Origin: Rhizomucor pusillus
Lineage: Eukaryota > Mucoromycota > Mucoromycetes > Mucorales > Lichtheimiaceae
Assembly (NCBI GenBank): GCA_900175165.2
Contig: FWWN02000468.1
Span: 1 to 52,907 of the forward strand
DNA length: 52,907 bases
Reading direction: 5' to 3'
This document shows, in pieces, positions 33,967 through 43,329 of this stretch. Below the pieces are notes generated by a model. That model did not search any database, was not told the origin of the DNA, and saw only the letters and a list, made by a program, of their open reading frames with translations. A program made the translations under genes and the position numbers. Position 1 is the stretch's first letter. Each line of letters opens with the position of its first letter.

Positions 33967-34636
33967 TTACTTCTTCTTGCCAAAAGTCAATGGTTCACCA
34001 ATGTTCTTTCCTCGCAGTTTGACACCCAATGCACGTTCCATTTTGCCAAGGATCTGCTGATTAGGAATAGCCTTGCCGGATTCATATTCATTGACCTTTG
34101 TATAATGTATTAGTGGATTTTTAGAACCTTGATTAGTTTCTATCGTTACTTACAACTTGAGGTTTTTCGTTGATCTTTTGAGCGAGGTCCTTCTGTGTGA
34201 TGCCTTTTTCTTGACGAGCCTTTTGGATAGCACGACCCACAGACTGGTCTACTTTTGGTGGAGGAGGTACGTCGTTTTCTCGATCCAATTTTGCGATACG
34301 TCTGTGATCAGTGTTGGCATGGCTGGCGTTGGTGACAGCTGCGGTAGACCGTCAGCCTCCTGAATAATAATTTTCTTCATAACGTATTTACTTACTTCTC
34401 TTCTCGGTGCTAATGACTGCTCCAGCCTATATCACGTTGTCAGTGAATGTTATACCCAGGATTGGCAATTTGCATACTTACTCTTCTGGCAGCGTTTACA
34501 TCACTTGCGTTACGGGTTACCTTGGCTTTGTCAGCATTGCGTTTGCGGATGACAGTAACAGAATCCCAGTCTAATGCACAACATTAGTCCTATTCATACT
34601 TCCGCCGGTTCATCAAAAGCACATACCAGACTGCAT
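33967..34636 (-). CDS. MBF1: Multiprotein-bridging factor 1
   Basis: Transcription coactivator linking bZIP factors to TBP; it also guards reading frame on collided ribosomes in yeast. The first coding exon is only 10 nt (34627-34636, MQS plus one base) and joins [19 protein letters not shown], the canonical Mbf1 N-terminus. Later exons give [55 protein letters not shown] and [20 protein letters not shown], ending [10 protein letters not shown]. The helix-turn-helix (XRE-type) domain is complete. At least four introns. Length is close to the usual 145-155 residues. It is divergent from RPAP1 over about 150 bp. Confidence 0.93.
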
Positions 34637-34784
34637 TGTAAAGGTAAAGAATTAAAAGTCAACGATCGCGGAAGAAGGTCTTCGAACGCTTATACATCGC
34701 TCTGAAATTTAACCGTCACGAATTCTGCGGTTGCCCATTTTGGGAGCAGGATCAAGCTCTTGATTGGAGAGCCTCGCTTGTAAT
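34637..34784. promoter_or_regulatory. Bidirectional promoter between MBF1 and RPAP1
   Basis: 148 bp separate the two start codons. Both genes serve RNA polymerase II function, so a shared control region would make sense. No motif is assigned. Confidence 0.5.
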
Positions 34785-37700
34785 ATGCGACGATCGATTC
34801 GGCCGCAGTTGGGAAATGACGACGATCTCGAACGTTTACAGAACGAATTCTTTGCTAAACAGCATGCACCAGCGGCAACGGTAGCTCGTGGATCCCGTCC
34901 AAAGGGACAAAGTTTATTTGCACAACGGAGACAAGCTGCTAGAAAGACGGGCGATCACCTGTCAGCTGGGTCAAGTCAGCTAAAAGAGGAGGAAGCTTTG
35001 GATGGTATGCCAGCACTAGAGAGTGAGAACAACGAATTTGAAACGCAAGACAAGCCCCATGTTCCCGTATCGAAGAACATGCTCGATTTAACATCGCTGC
35101 TAGGCAGCGTCCTGAGTGAAGTCAAGGAGAACACTGTCGATGCTGTATCACCGCCCACACTGCCACCTGGTACACAAAAGTCGCAGCAACATGTACATGG
35201 ATTCCCGCGGCCGGCACGACGTAAGTTATCTCCCGAGCCGATGTATGAGTCGTCAGCATCGCAAGTCTTGCCCAAGGAAAGCTTTGAGGCTGAGAACGTG
35301 CAAAAGATTCAATCCATGTCAGCTGAAGAGATTGAGGAAGCACGGCAGGAGATATTTGCTACTCTTAGCAGTGAATCGATCGACTTCATTTTAAATCGTC
35401 ACAAGAAAGGTGACACCAACGAGAAGGAGAAACAGAAGTTAAATTTGAAGCCTGTGAAAGGACCAACAGAGGAAGAAAAGTTGGCATGGACGATGGATAT
35501 TCAACCAACACCTGCTGCTGTCGATGACACTCCCATGACGGAATCTGATGCTATTTTCAAGCGAAAACGGTTCGATCTCTCGGGCAACGTTATTGATCCA
35601 AAGGCTGATATACCCGTACACAAAGGCCTACATCATCACGGTGAAGAACCTGACAAGGCAGGATATACGCTTGCCGAATTGTTTCACTTGTCGCGAAGTC
35701 AGATGCCATCGCAGCGCGCAATAGTTCTCACAACACTGTCACGCATACTTTGGCAAGCGAAAAGTTCACGGGATACTGGGGTCCTGAATGTATTTCGACG
35801 AGCAGATCTTGGAGCGACGATCTACCTGCGATCGGCGCTCGATGATCGGCATTTGGTTGTCATTGTAAGCGCTGTGGAAGCCATGGCAGCACTTGTGCTC
35901 GATAAACAAGAATGGGAAGAAGACGATACGGTTCGAGATGCTAAGGAATTTAATCAATTTCTCGGATATGTCCGTGCGATACCCGCTTCCGATAATCGCA
36001 ACGAGCAATCGGTACGAAGTTTCCAGGATCGATTCGTCGAGTTTTTTAAAAAGCAAGGCAAGGCAGAGGACGAGGTGGATGATGCCAAGTTTGCGGAGAA
36101 GGACCTTGTGCGTGGACTCGTACGGATGAACATACTCGCGCGCATGCGATATTTGATGGGAAGAGACAGCGAGCTGCGTGATTCTGATTCTGTATCAATG
36201 CAACGTCTTACAAATATGCTGGTGCATATGGCGCAAGCTGGCCCTGACGTATGCGAAGCAATCCTGCATCATGATTTACTTGATTTGGTTCTTGAATGGG
36301 GTTTGGTCGACAGAGAATGGCCCATCACACAAGCCTGTGATAATGTTACATCTGTGTATCCAAGTCTTGCAGCGCTGCGACTGTTGACCATTCTTAGCCA
36401 AGGTAGTAGAAACATTGCCAAGGTAATCAGTGCAAAGGCTGCATTTACGTTGAAATATCTCGTCACATCGCCGCAAGCAGCCCCCGAGCCGATGCAGTAC
36501 TATGCCTACGCACTGCAGATAGAAACTCTCAAACTGTTTCGAGTCTTGCTATGCTACGGCTTTGTTGTACCAGCGTTGCAAGAATTGCATGAACCCATGA
36601 TCTCCTGGCTCCGCGCAGTGCTTACCCAGACGCACGAATTAGACAACAAAAGAGCAGCGTGTGCGATGAGCCTTTTGGAACTATCGCTGCATGCTGCTGC
36701 TGATCCTCACAAGACCACGCCTGCGCATGCAATCGATTGGCATCAGCCTACAGCCTTTTTGCCGGTGATAATGGCCATTACACGTACAAACCAACAAGAA
36801 GAAGTTCTGGAAACCGCTCTTGGATATTTGGCGGCACTTTGCAGTTACATTGACAAGTTCCCGGCTATGGACGACACAGTCAGCTACGTTGATATCTGGA
36901 AATCAATCACTGAAGAAGCAGGCGCAAGGTGGACTAGTTCTGGTCACAGCAATGGTGTCTTGCGATATATGCAATTCCTCAAGGCGTTTGCATCTGTCAA
37001 GCATTCCACATTTGCAGCGATTGCAGAAAAATCTAAGGAAAGCCTATGCTCAGAAGAAGTATGCAAGATGGCCCATCGAGTATATAAGGATGGCATTCTC
37101 GGACGGTTATCGATGTGGATGTGGATTAAAGAGGTCAAGGACAGGTCTGTGCGGGTTCGATTATGGCCAGGCCGACTGGACGAAGCTGAACTTCAAGTTA
37201 CGTTTGAAGCTGTGTTTGGATGTGCAGCTGAAGCCGAGGCAGCGGGAGAGCTTGTGCAGCACTGTGTTCTGTCACGGATAGGGATGAGATTAGCGCCAGT
37301 ATTATCGCCGTTTTATCTGCAATACCACGAATCAGATGCAGCTGCATCCCGAGCGGTCTTTGGGTACGATGGAGCCAACCTGCCGACGCTCATGTACGCA
37401 CAGCCAAGGATATTTACCACCGCTACGTCGTGGGTATTTTCGCCGATAGATGAAGTATTCTACATGGACAAATCTCAGACAGCGCAGCACAGCAAATTTA
37501 GTGAAACGCAAATCATTCGAGCAACTTTGGAGGCTGCATCGATTCTCCTGGCTGAGACAAACTACGATCACGATGTTGCAGTTGTTTCGTTGATGAAAAT
37601 ATTTGTGGTTGGTGACCGAGCAGGCGCAGATATGAATCTAGCAATGGAGAAGGAAGTCTTTTTCGATGACGAGGTTGAAAAATGGACAGACGTCTGGCTT

Positions 37701-38006
37701 GATCGGGTATGCCAGACGCATATGGGACAAGATGGATTCGAAGGACAGCAAGGGAAGAGAGCACCTGCAGAATCTTTCGAAGATGCATGGCGGAGATCAT
37801 CGCTGCATACAAGACAGAGCTTCTTTCAGTTTTATCAAACCTTTGTGGCTCAGTACGCTGCAGTGTCCTTTGGTCATCGGGGGTTTGCAAGGCTCTTGGC
37901 ATATGTGATTAAGGAGACCATCGATGCACTCGATTACAAACATTTGGTCTACGGTGATTACAGGGAGATTTTGCCAACTTTGAAGGCTGATTTGCCGGAA
38001 GTCTAA
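34785..38006 (+). CDS. RPAP1: RNA polymerase II-associated protein 1 (RPAP1/Rba50 family)
   Basis: Needed for assembly and nuclear import of RNA polymerase II. One uninterrupted exon of about 1073 residues, unusual beside intron-rich neighbours. The N-terminus has DLERLQNEFFAKQHAPAA. The RPAP1_N motif follows near residues 170-200 (VQKIQSMSAEEIEEARQEIF, then LSSESIDFILNRHK). The RPAP1_C motif follows near 260-310 (KRFDLSGNVIDPKADIPVHK, then HHHGEEPDKAGYTLAELFHL and SRSQMPSQRAIVLTTLSRIL). The remainder is an alpha-helical, armadillo-like region ending with LLAYVIKETIDALDYKHLVY. The first in-frame ATG is at 34785; the open frame before it starts at TTG. Confidence 0.92.
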   Translation: MRRSIRPQLGNDDDLERLQNEFFAKQHAPAATVARGSRPKGQSLFAQRRQAARKTGDHLSAGSSQLKEEEALDGMPALESENNEFETQDKPHVPVSKNMLDLTSLLGSVLSEVKENTVDAVSPPTLPPGTQKSQQHVHGFPRPARRKLSPEPMYESSASQVLPKESFEAENVQKIQSMSAEEIEEARQEIFATLSSESIDFILNRHKKGDTNEKEKQKLNLKPVKGPTEEEKLAWTMDIQPTPAAVDDTPMTESDAIFKRKRFDLSGNVIDPKADIPVHKGLHHHGEEPDKAGYTLAELFHLSRSQMPSQRAIVLTTLSRILWQAKSSRDTGVLNVFRRADLGATIYLRSALDDRHLVVIVSAVEAMAALVLDKQEWEEDDTVRDAKEFNQFLGYVRAIPASDNRNEQSVRSFQDRFVEFFKKQGKAEDEVDDAKFAEKDLVRGLVRMNILARMRYLMGRDSELRDSDSVSMQRLTNMLVHMAQAGPDVCEAILHHDLLDLVLEWGLVDREWPITQACDNVTSVYPSLAALRLLTILSQGSRNIAKVISAKAAFTLKYLVTSPQAAPEPMQYYAYALQIETLKLFRVLLCYGFVVPALQELHEPMISWLRAVLTQTHELDNKRAACAMSLLELSLHAAADPHKTTPAHAIDWHQPTAFLPVIMAITRTNQQEEVLETALGYLAALCSYIDKFPAMDDTVSYVDIWKSITEEAGARWTSSGHSNGVLRYMQFLKAFASVKHSTFAAIAEKSKESLCSEEVCKMAHRVYKDGILGRLSMWMWIKEVKDRSVRVRLWPGRLDEAELQVTFEAVFGCAAEAEAAGELVQHCVLSRIGMRLAPVLSPFYLQYHESDAAASRAVFGYDGANLPTLMYAQPRIFTTATSWVFSPIDEVFYMDKSQTAQHSKFSETQIIRATLEAASILLAETNYDHDVAVVSLMKIFVVGDRAGADMNLAMEKEVFFDDEVEKWTDVWLDRVCQTHMGQDGFEGQQGKRAPAESFEDAWRRSSLHTRQSFFQFYQTFVAQYAAVSFGHRGFARLLAYVIKETIDALDYKHLVYGDYREILPTLKADLPEV

Positions 38007-38731
38007 CAATAGTAGCCCAGTACGCCGTGCAAATAAAAAGCCTGTACGAATTATGGAGAATCTTTTGCCACATGGCAGGCGATTTTGAATGAGTGGGTTT
38101 TAGGTTTCGGGGGGTCAGTTTATAGAGGACTGCATGAAGATGCATGCAGAGCAGTTACGACAAGATGCATGACAACCAAGTGTACAGGATACAAAAAAGG
38201 GAAAGGAGGGAAAAGAAAAGAGTGGATCGGAACAACATGACCGCGCACAACTGTCGCTTTTGTTCTTTTGGTTACGTGAAGGTTCATCAAAAGCTGCTGA
38301 GGTAATGAGTTCAGTATCAACGTATCTGTCGATTTCCCCCCATCCTCTTCGGGACCCATCGTCAGGTACCCCGTATTCTGGGCTGGAATGTTTACGAAAA
38401 TGTCTCAGTCCTGATCGACTCTTGTCAAATTGACAAAAGGGCTAGGTAACCTCCGAGCGCCCCCTTGAAACCTTGAATCGTGCTATGTTTCCTGACTCTA
38501 ACTGTTTTCTGATCCCACACGTGGTGGACCATGTATTCCCAAGCAGAGAAACCGGTGTCACATTGGCTGCATCGGGTCGAAAATTGCAAAGCGGCAACTG
38601 GCCGATCCGCCCGGAAGGTTGCCCTGGAGAAACGTTTTTGTACGCCTTGTCTGTGCATATTTTGTCGTCAAGAACATAAATAACTATTTAAGGCACAGAG
38701 CTTGAAGTCTGCAGCCGCACACCTTTTACTC
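38007..38731. other. Intergenic region
   Basis: 3' flank of RPAP1 and upstream region of the zinc-ribbon gene. No gene supported; ORFs of 60-80 codons on both strands look random. Confidence 0.4.
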
Positions 38732-39094
38732 ATGAGCTACATTCCGTCGCCTCCGGCAACGCCGGAACCCCCATCGCCACCATCTCTCTATTCGTACCTT
38801 GACGATCCAGATTGGCAACTCCCCGAAGGCGAGCCTGGTGTTGTCTGTGGAGAATGCAACAAAGCATTAGATACAGACTGGTTCTGTTCAAATTGCCAAG
38901 TGCGATGCCCTGTTTGCAACGACGGCGTTCTCCGTGGCTCTGTTTGTTCCGCATGCTGGACATATCTGCCGGAATACAATATATACATTCCCAATCCTCG
39001 AAAATTCAAGCACTTTTATGATGCCATGGTGCCTTCACCCACCACTAGTACCACAAGTAACATGACTACCGAAGAACTGCCAAAGCCTCAGTAG
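38732..39094 (+). CDS. Small double zinc-ribbon protein (unrecognised)
   Basis: A 120-residue intronless ORF. The N-terminus is Pro/Ser-rich (SYIPSPPATPEPPSPPSLY). The core has eight Cys in four CxxC pairs (residues 39/42, 52/55, 59/62 and 72/75: VVCGEC, FCSNC, RCPVC, VCSAC), enough for two zinc ions. The tail is Thr/Ser-rich. Start chosen at ATG 38732, since the open frame upstream begins at TTG. The pattern is like zinc-ribbon adaptor proteins, but I know no named family with this arrangement. Confidence 0.62.
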   Translation: MSYIPSPPATPEPPSPPSLYSYLDDPDWQLPEGEPGVVCGECNKALDTDWFCSNCQVRCPVCNDGVLRGSVCSACWTYLPEYNIYIPNPRKFKHFYDAMVPSPTTSTTSNMTTEELPKPQ

Positions 39095-39338
39095 CAGCAG
39101 CAGCAGGGCTGCCTTTTTGTCTAGCTATTCATCTTATTACCTTTATATACACGCGCTCTCGCACACCCACACCGTCATCCGATCAATTGCAACCACTGCA
39201 TTGCATTCCATCCTTGTTTGTATACTTTCTTCCTTTAACGATCTTGTATATTGTATTTTTACTATCCCTTGTTGAATTATATCCTTTTTTCTTTCTACTT
39301 TTGCAGTTTCTACATTTGAGCACAGTGTTTGTACACAA

Positions 39339-39518
39339 ATGGCCGAAGCAAGTGGCACGTTTATTTGTGATACGACGCCATTCATGCTGCTACTAGAAAA
39401 GGTTCTGGAATGTTTAGTCGCTCAGATGGGTGAAACCTTTTCTCAGCGAATCTGTATGTTTCGGATGAGAAAGCCCGCAGCAGAGCAGGATGCGGTCAAG
39501 TCGCTCTACAAGGAATGA
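39339..39518 (+). CDS. Candidate 59-residue protein
   Basis: ATG-started ORF MAEASGTFICDTTPFMLLLE ... KSLYKE. It has a balanced composition and an amphipathic, leucine-rich helix in the middle (LLLEKVLECLVAQMG), more protein-like than surrounding ORFs. No homologue recognised and no intron seen. It could equally be chance. Confidence 0.28.
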   Translation: MAEASGTFICDTTPFMLLLEKVLECLVAQMGETFSQRICMFRMRKPAAEQDAVKSLYKE

Positions 39519-40139
39519 AATTTTCCCGTGTGGATAGATTCGTGTTCTGATAAAGCTCCAAGAAGATGCTCTGAACCTTCCGCACGATGTCAATCTTTAC
39601 ATGCTGTGTAGTTTGCCTACATCCATGCTCTTTTCCCTCACGACAGAACTCTATAAATGGAAATTGGGCGGGCAATCTTTTTTGGTAGCCCGCTCAGGAA
39701 CGGAGGACCTGCCGGGATTGTACTGTGCCCGTCGTACCTTGGCAGCTGCAAATAGATGATGCTCCAAAATATGCCAAAGAAATTTCTTTGGAGTATCTAC
39801 TTCACTGTAAAAGCCAAAATAAAGAATATATCTCTATATACAGTAGAAAATTTGTTTATTTCTCTCCTTTTAATCTCTACTCCCCATTGACTCAATGTTG
39901 TGGCCAGGAACCAGAAAAAACAAATAAAAACACCTTCATCCTCTCAATAATTTCTAACTTCAACGAATGGTGGAGGGTAGAAGTCTTAACGAGACATCTT
40001 GTTGCTGAAGTTTATTAAAAGGGTCCGTTCATTTGGCTCTAAAACAGCTGATTCGAAGAAGTTTGCTTGTTCTGTGCTCTCAGGACCTCAAAAAGCCTAT
40101 GAAATAGATCAAAATCTCTAGCAAAGAATTTTAGTCTCC
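39519..40139. other. Intergenic region
   Basis: No supported gene. A GC-richer stretch with a possible hairpin (gggcgggcaatc...gtagcccgctc, about 39667-39697) is followed by AT-rich DNA. Confidence 0.35.
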
Positions 40140-40385
40140 ATTACCGTTGGCAGTTTCTTCTTCGAGAAGATCAGTTTGATATTCGGTTGGTTTGTCATTT
40201 CCTGGATTATAGATATGAACGGCATCAGTAGCGACATCTGCAAGTATATTGTGTCTTGGGGATATCGATGTGCCTGTCTTCCATCATATACGCCTGAGCT
40301 CAATCCTACAGAGCAGTTCTGGTCGGTGGTCACGAGCGAAGCGTCCAATAGCGTAAGTTCGCTCTCTCCCACAAATGCTTAGGTA
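40140..40385 (+). pseudogene. Remnant of an IS630/Tc1-mariner-type DDE transposase
   Basis: The ORF segment at about 40200-40370 reads CKYIVSWGYRCACLPSYTPE followed by LNPTEQFWSVV. The block YxPELNPxEQFW is the C-terminal catalytic motif of DDE_3 (IS630/Tc1/mariner) transposases; the Glu is the third catalytic residue. The second catalytic Asp region is only faintly visible (IIDMNGIS) and nothing upstream is recognisable, so only the last third of a domain remains. No terminal inverted repeats or TA duplication could be fixed. Confidence 0.62.
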
Positions 40386-41208
40386 AGTGTCGCAACAGAG
40401 AGCACCTATGATGTGGCTGTCATAGTAACTTGATGTCTGTATATTGGGGAGTGATCATGAGCTGCGGTAAGATCTTTTGAGTATGCGAATGTGAACCATG
40501 ATATTTGAATTTTGGTCATTTCCGTGAATGTGACCCTCCATTTCCCAGATTGAGTCAGACCAGTGAATTTGAGTAAAGGCAAAAAGTACCAACTAGTTTA
40601 TTTAATGTTGGCATACCCAATTGAATAAAACGAGTGATGGTGGTAGGCAGCTATTACCAATCACTGCAGTAATTCGCATCTGTCGATGCCATAGTAGTTT
40701 ATTGTTTAAAGCCATATGAATTACGCAAACGCTGTGCTAATCTTGTTAGCCGCTGCTGAAATAGACTTATTGACTTGCTGAAATCTTCGCTTGCCATGCA
40801 AAATTGCTTAGGTAAAAACGAATTATAAAGAAAACTTTTCTTACCAACTTACGAAAGATATTTAATGGCCACCAGCATCAATGGTTCTCCATTTCAGCCA
40901 GAATTGGTTACTGTTCGTCCAGACGTTTGCCCAAGGCTGGCGACGTCCCGGGAGACGTTGGATATGCAGGACTGTCGTCGACGGAAGTGCATGTCGGTAG
41001 CGGCCAGAAGACTCATAATCGGACTACGGACTCTGTACGACAGCTCTTTCATGGAAGGGAGATGTATGAAGGCAGATGTCCCGGATCTGAAAGGTTGTGA
41101 GACAGGTCATCGACCATATCCATAGCTTTTGGCAGTTGGTTGTAATTAGAATATATTTTGTCTTACAAGTAGAAAAATGAATAAAAGAAAAGGAAGATTG
41201 CTAATTTT
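40386..41208. other. Gene-poor region
   Basis: No supported gene. The ORF at 40865-41125 (ATG, 86 codons, Arg/Cys-rich) has no recognisable motif and may be chance or another decayed fragment. Confidence 0.35.
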
Positions 41209-42882
41209 TCAGCCAGAGGACGAAAAGAGATGTTTAGGAGGGTGGAGGCAACACTTGATCGTTGTTATAAAGGGCCAACCAGGTTTCCCGCACCCAAGTC
41301 GCATTTCTGGTAGAACTGCTGATGTCCTTCTTCTTGTCTTGTTGCATATGGTTCGCCTCCAGCAACCAGCTCCTGAAGGCACGTTGTGTGATCTTTGAAA
41401 CATAAAAACGACGAATGCATTTGACGGAGGCTGTGTGGAGCTGCTGGCAGGAGAATGGCCAGTGGTATTTTCTTGGGCGCGTGGCCACGTAGAGCCCGGG
41501 CGCATGAAGTGCCCACAGATCAACGACCTGCTTGGCTTCAATGAGTGTCTTGACGTAGTCATCGGCTAACTTGCGCGGTGTCGGGGTATAACAAGCAACT
41601 TCGGCCACGGAAACATTGTGCTCTTCGTTCTTCATGTCTTTGACGACGCGTAAATCGATTTTAAATCGTTCAGCATGTAAATAGCATGACGTTTCTCCCC
41701 TTTTCCAAAAGTAAGCTCAAATGTAAACGTATATTTTTTTGAATTACCACTTGCATCATATTGGCACTATTTCAAACAGGTATCTGGTATCCACATGTCG
41801 GTACTTCATCATCTCATGACTTAACCAATAGCTTGTCAATTATTAGACTCAGCTGCGTACTTATTATTGGGGAGCTTTTCGTAAAAGGTTTCTTCCTTGT
41901 CAGAATAAAGAGTACACTCAAGTCTCATGATACTCATCGTCTGTCTCCACACCGCTATTTTTCTTTAGAAAAACCACAAGGTACTCAAACGCAGGCCCCT
42001 AAGCACTTGACGATATAGTCTTGCTCAGATTCGTCGACTTCATCGTTAAATAAATATTGGTGAACAACGAGCAATTTCAATGCATGCTTGCAGAGAAAAA
42101 GGGCGGACTTCTCTTTTCTTTTGGCGTGTGCTTCTTCGATTTCCGCCTCCTTGAGAGCAGCCTTTATCTTCCCTTTGGCGGCCAGACTTTCGACCGTTTT
42201 CAGCTTCTGGTCAAGCGTCGCCGTGGTTTGCCTCTCAACATAGGCCGCTGGGAACTTCTCTCGGAGCTGCTTTCAGCTAGAGGCCGCAAAGAGGGTACTT
42301 TGGCCATCTGGATGTTCAGCCGTCAAGTCCAGGATGATCTTAACCCGATACTGTTCAAAATATTCAGTACAGCTCGACGAAATGACATATAACGTACCTT
42401 ATTGTTTGACGATCTCTGTTGTTCGCTTCTGAAAAGTGCGGACATCGAGTGAGTGCTGCATGTTTCAATGTCGTAGCAACAGACTTTGGAGTTTGTCCGA
42501 CGATGACTTGATCTGCTTCTTCCAGCAAAACCGCGTTTTATTCAGACTGGCGCTGACCTTTTACAAAAAAATGGTAAGTCACTGGCTGAACTGAGCATAG
42601 ATAGTCTTACCGAATATTGCAGGGTAATACGTTCCAACTCTTCCTTCTTGTGTTTTTGCATCTTTTGCCTAATTTCTGGAGACGAGACAGGCCGCAATTT
42701 CTTCCTCTTCCATGACAATGAAAGTGTACTCGTGCACTGCGCGTTTCTCTAGCGCACGCTGGAGAGGCATAGTGGGCGACTAAACAGTCAGCTTCAAATT
42801 AATAACAAATAGATACTTTCTGTTTTCTTTGTCATGCCTCCGAGTCACTTGAGGTTCTTTCTTCGTTGTTGGGAGTAGACAT
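41209..42882 (-). pseudogene. Heavily decayed gene of unknown family
   Basis: Patches of protein-like sequence run in the same direction but change frame several times. They begin with ATG 42882 (MSTPNNEERTSSDSE), a possible intron, then LEKRAVHEYTFIVMEEEEIA, VSPEIRQKMQKHKKEELERI, EEADQVIVGQTPKSVATTLK, IILDLTAEHPDGQSTLF, LAAKGKIKAALKEAEIEEAH, LLVVHQYLFNDEVDESEQDY, YTFTFELTFGKG and AERFKIDLRVVKDMKNEEHN. They end in an open stretch (41234-41635) with YTPTPRKLADDYVKTLIEAK, VVDLWALHAPGLYVATR and NATWVRETWLALYNND. Several stops and frame changes separate them. Total length suggests an original protein of roughly 450-550 residues. The style (mixed helical, no catalytic motif) fits either a multicopy host family or a mobile-element passenger protein; I cannot name it. 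Confidence 0.55.
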
Positions 42883-43329
42883 TGCATCCAAATGGAGAAC
42901 AGAGAAAGAGAATAGTTGAAACGAGCGAGCCATGCCCGTAAAAAAATTTAAACTCTTTTTGCGATCGTCACGTGGCAATATTCTTTTTTTTTTTTTTTTT
43001 TTCAGGCACCAACCCTTCTGCCGTTACTACTGGGATTTCAAGTGGTGCGAGTCCCTCTCATAAGCGCGACTCACATCCCCAATTCACAAGACACAGACGA
43101 ATACCAAGCATTATCAGACACGAGATTTCGGCATGTACTCAAGAGAGATAAAGTGTTTCCACTGGCATTGGCAATTACTCCTGTCAAGTTGACACAATTT
43201 GATCATGCGACATTATTTATGCGCCTGATCTACGGACACCACCTTTACGGAAAGAGTGTACTCTTATTCGCTGAATTTGCTATACTCCGATGCCTAAAAG
43301 CAAACAGGATTCTGTGAAATCTGCCGACG
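42883..43329. other. Upstream region of NPR2 with a 19-nt poly-T run
   Basis: Poly-T at about 42984-43002 followed by CAG looks like a strong 3' splice acceptor, so NPR2 may have a 5' UTR intron or an extra leader exon. The ORF at 43042-43317 contains no recognisable domain. Confidence 0.4.

Noticed and set aside
39098..39112. Short (CAG)n run after the zinc-ribbon gene considered as a microsatellite or CRISPR-like repeat
   Set aside because: Only about four to five units, outside coding sequence, and no spaced repeats; no CRISPR array is expected or seen in this eukaryotic window.
43042..43317. 91-codon ORF just upstream of NPR2
   Set aside because: No recognisable domain and it does not splice convincingly to NPR2; NPR2 family homology begins at 43330-43360.
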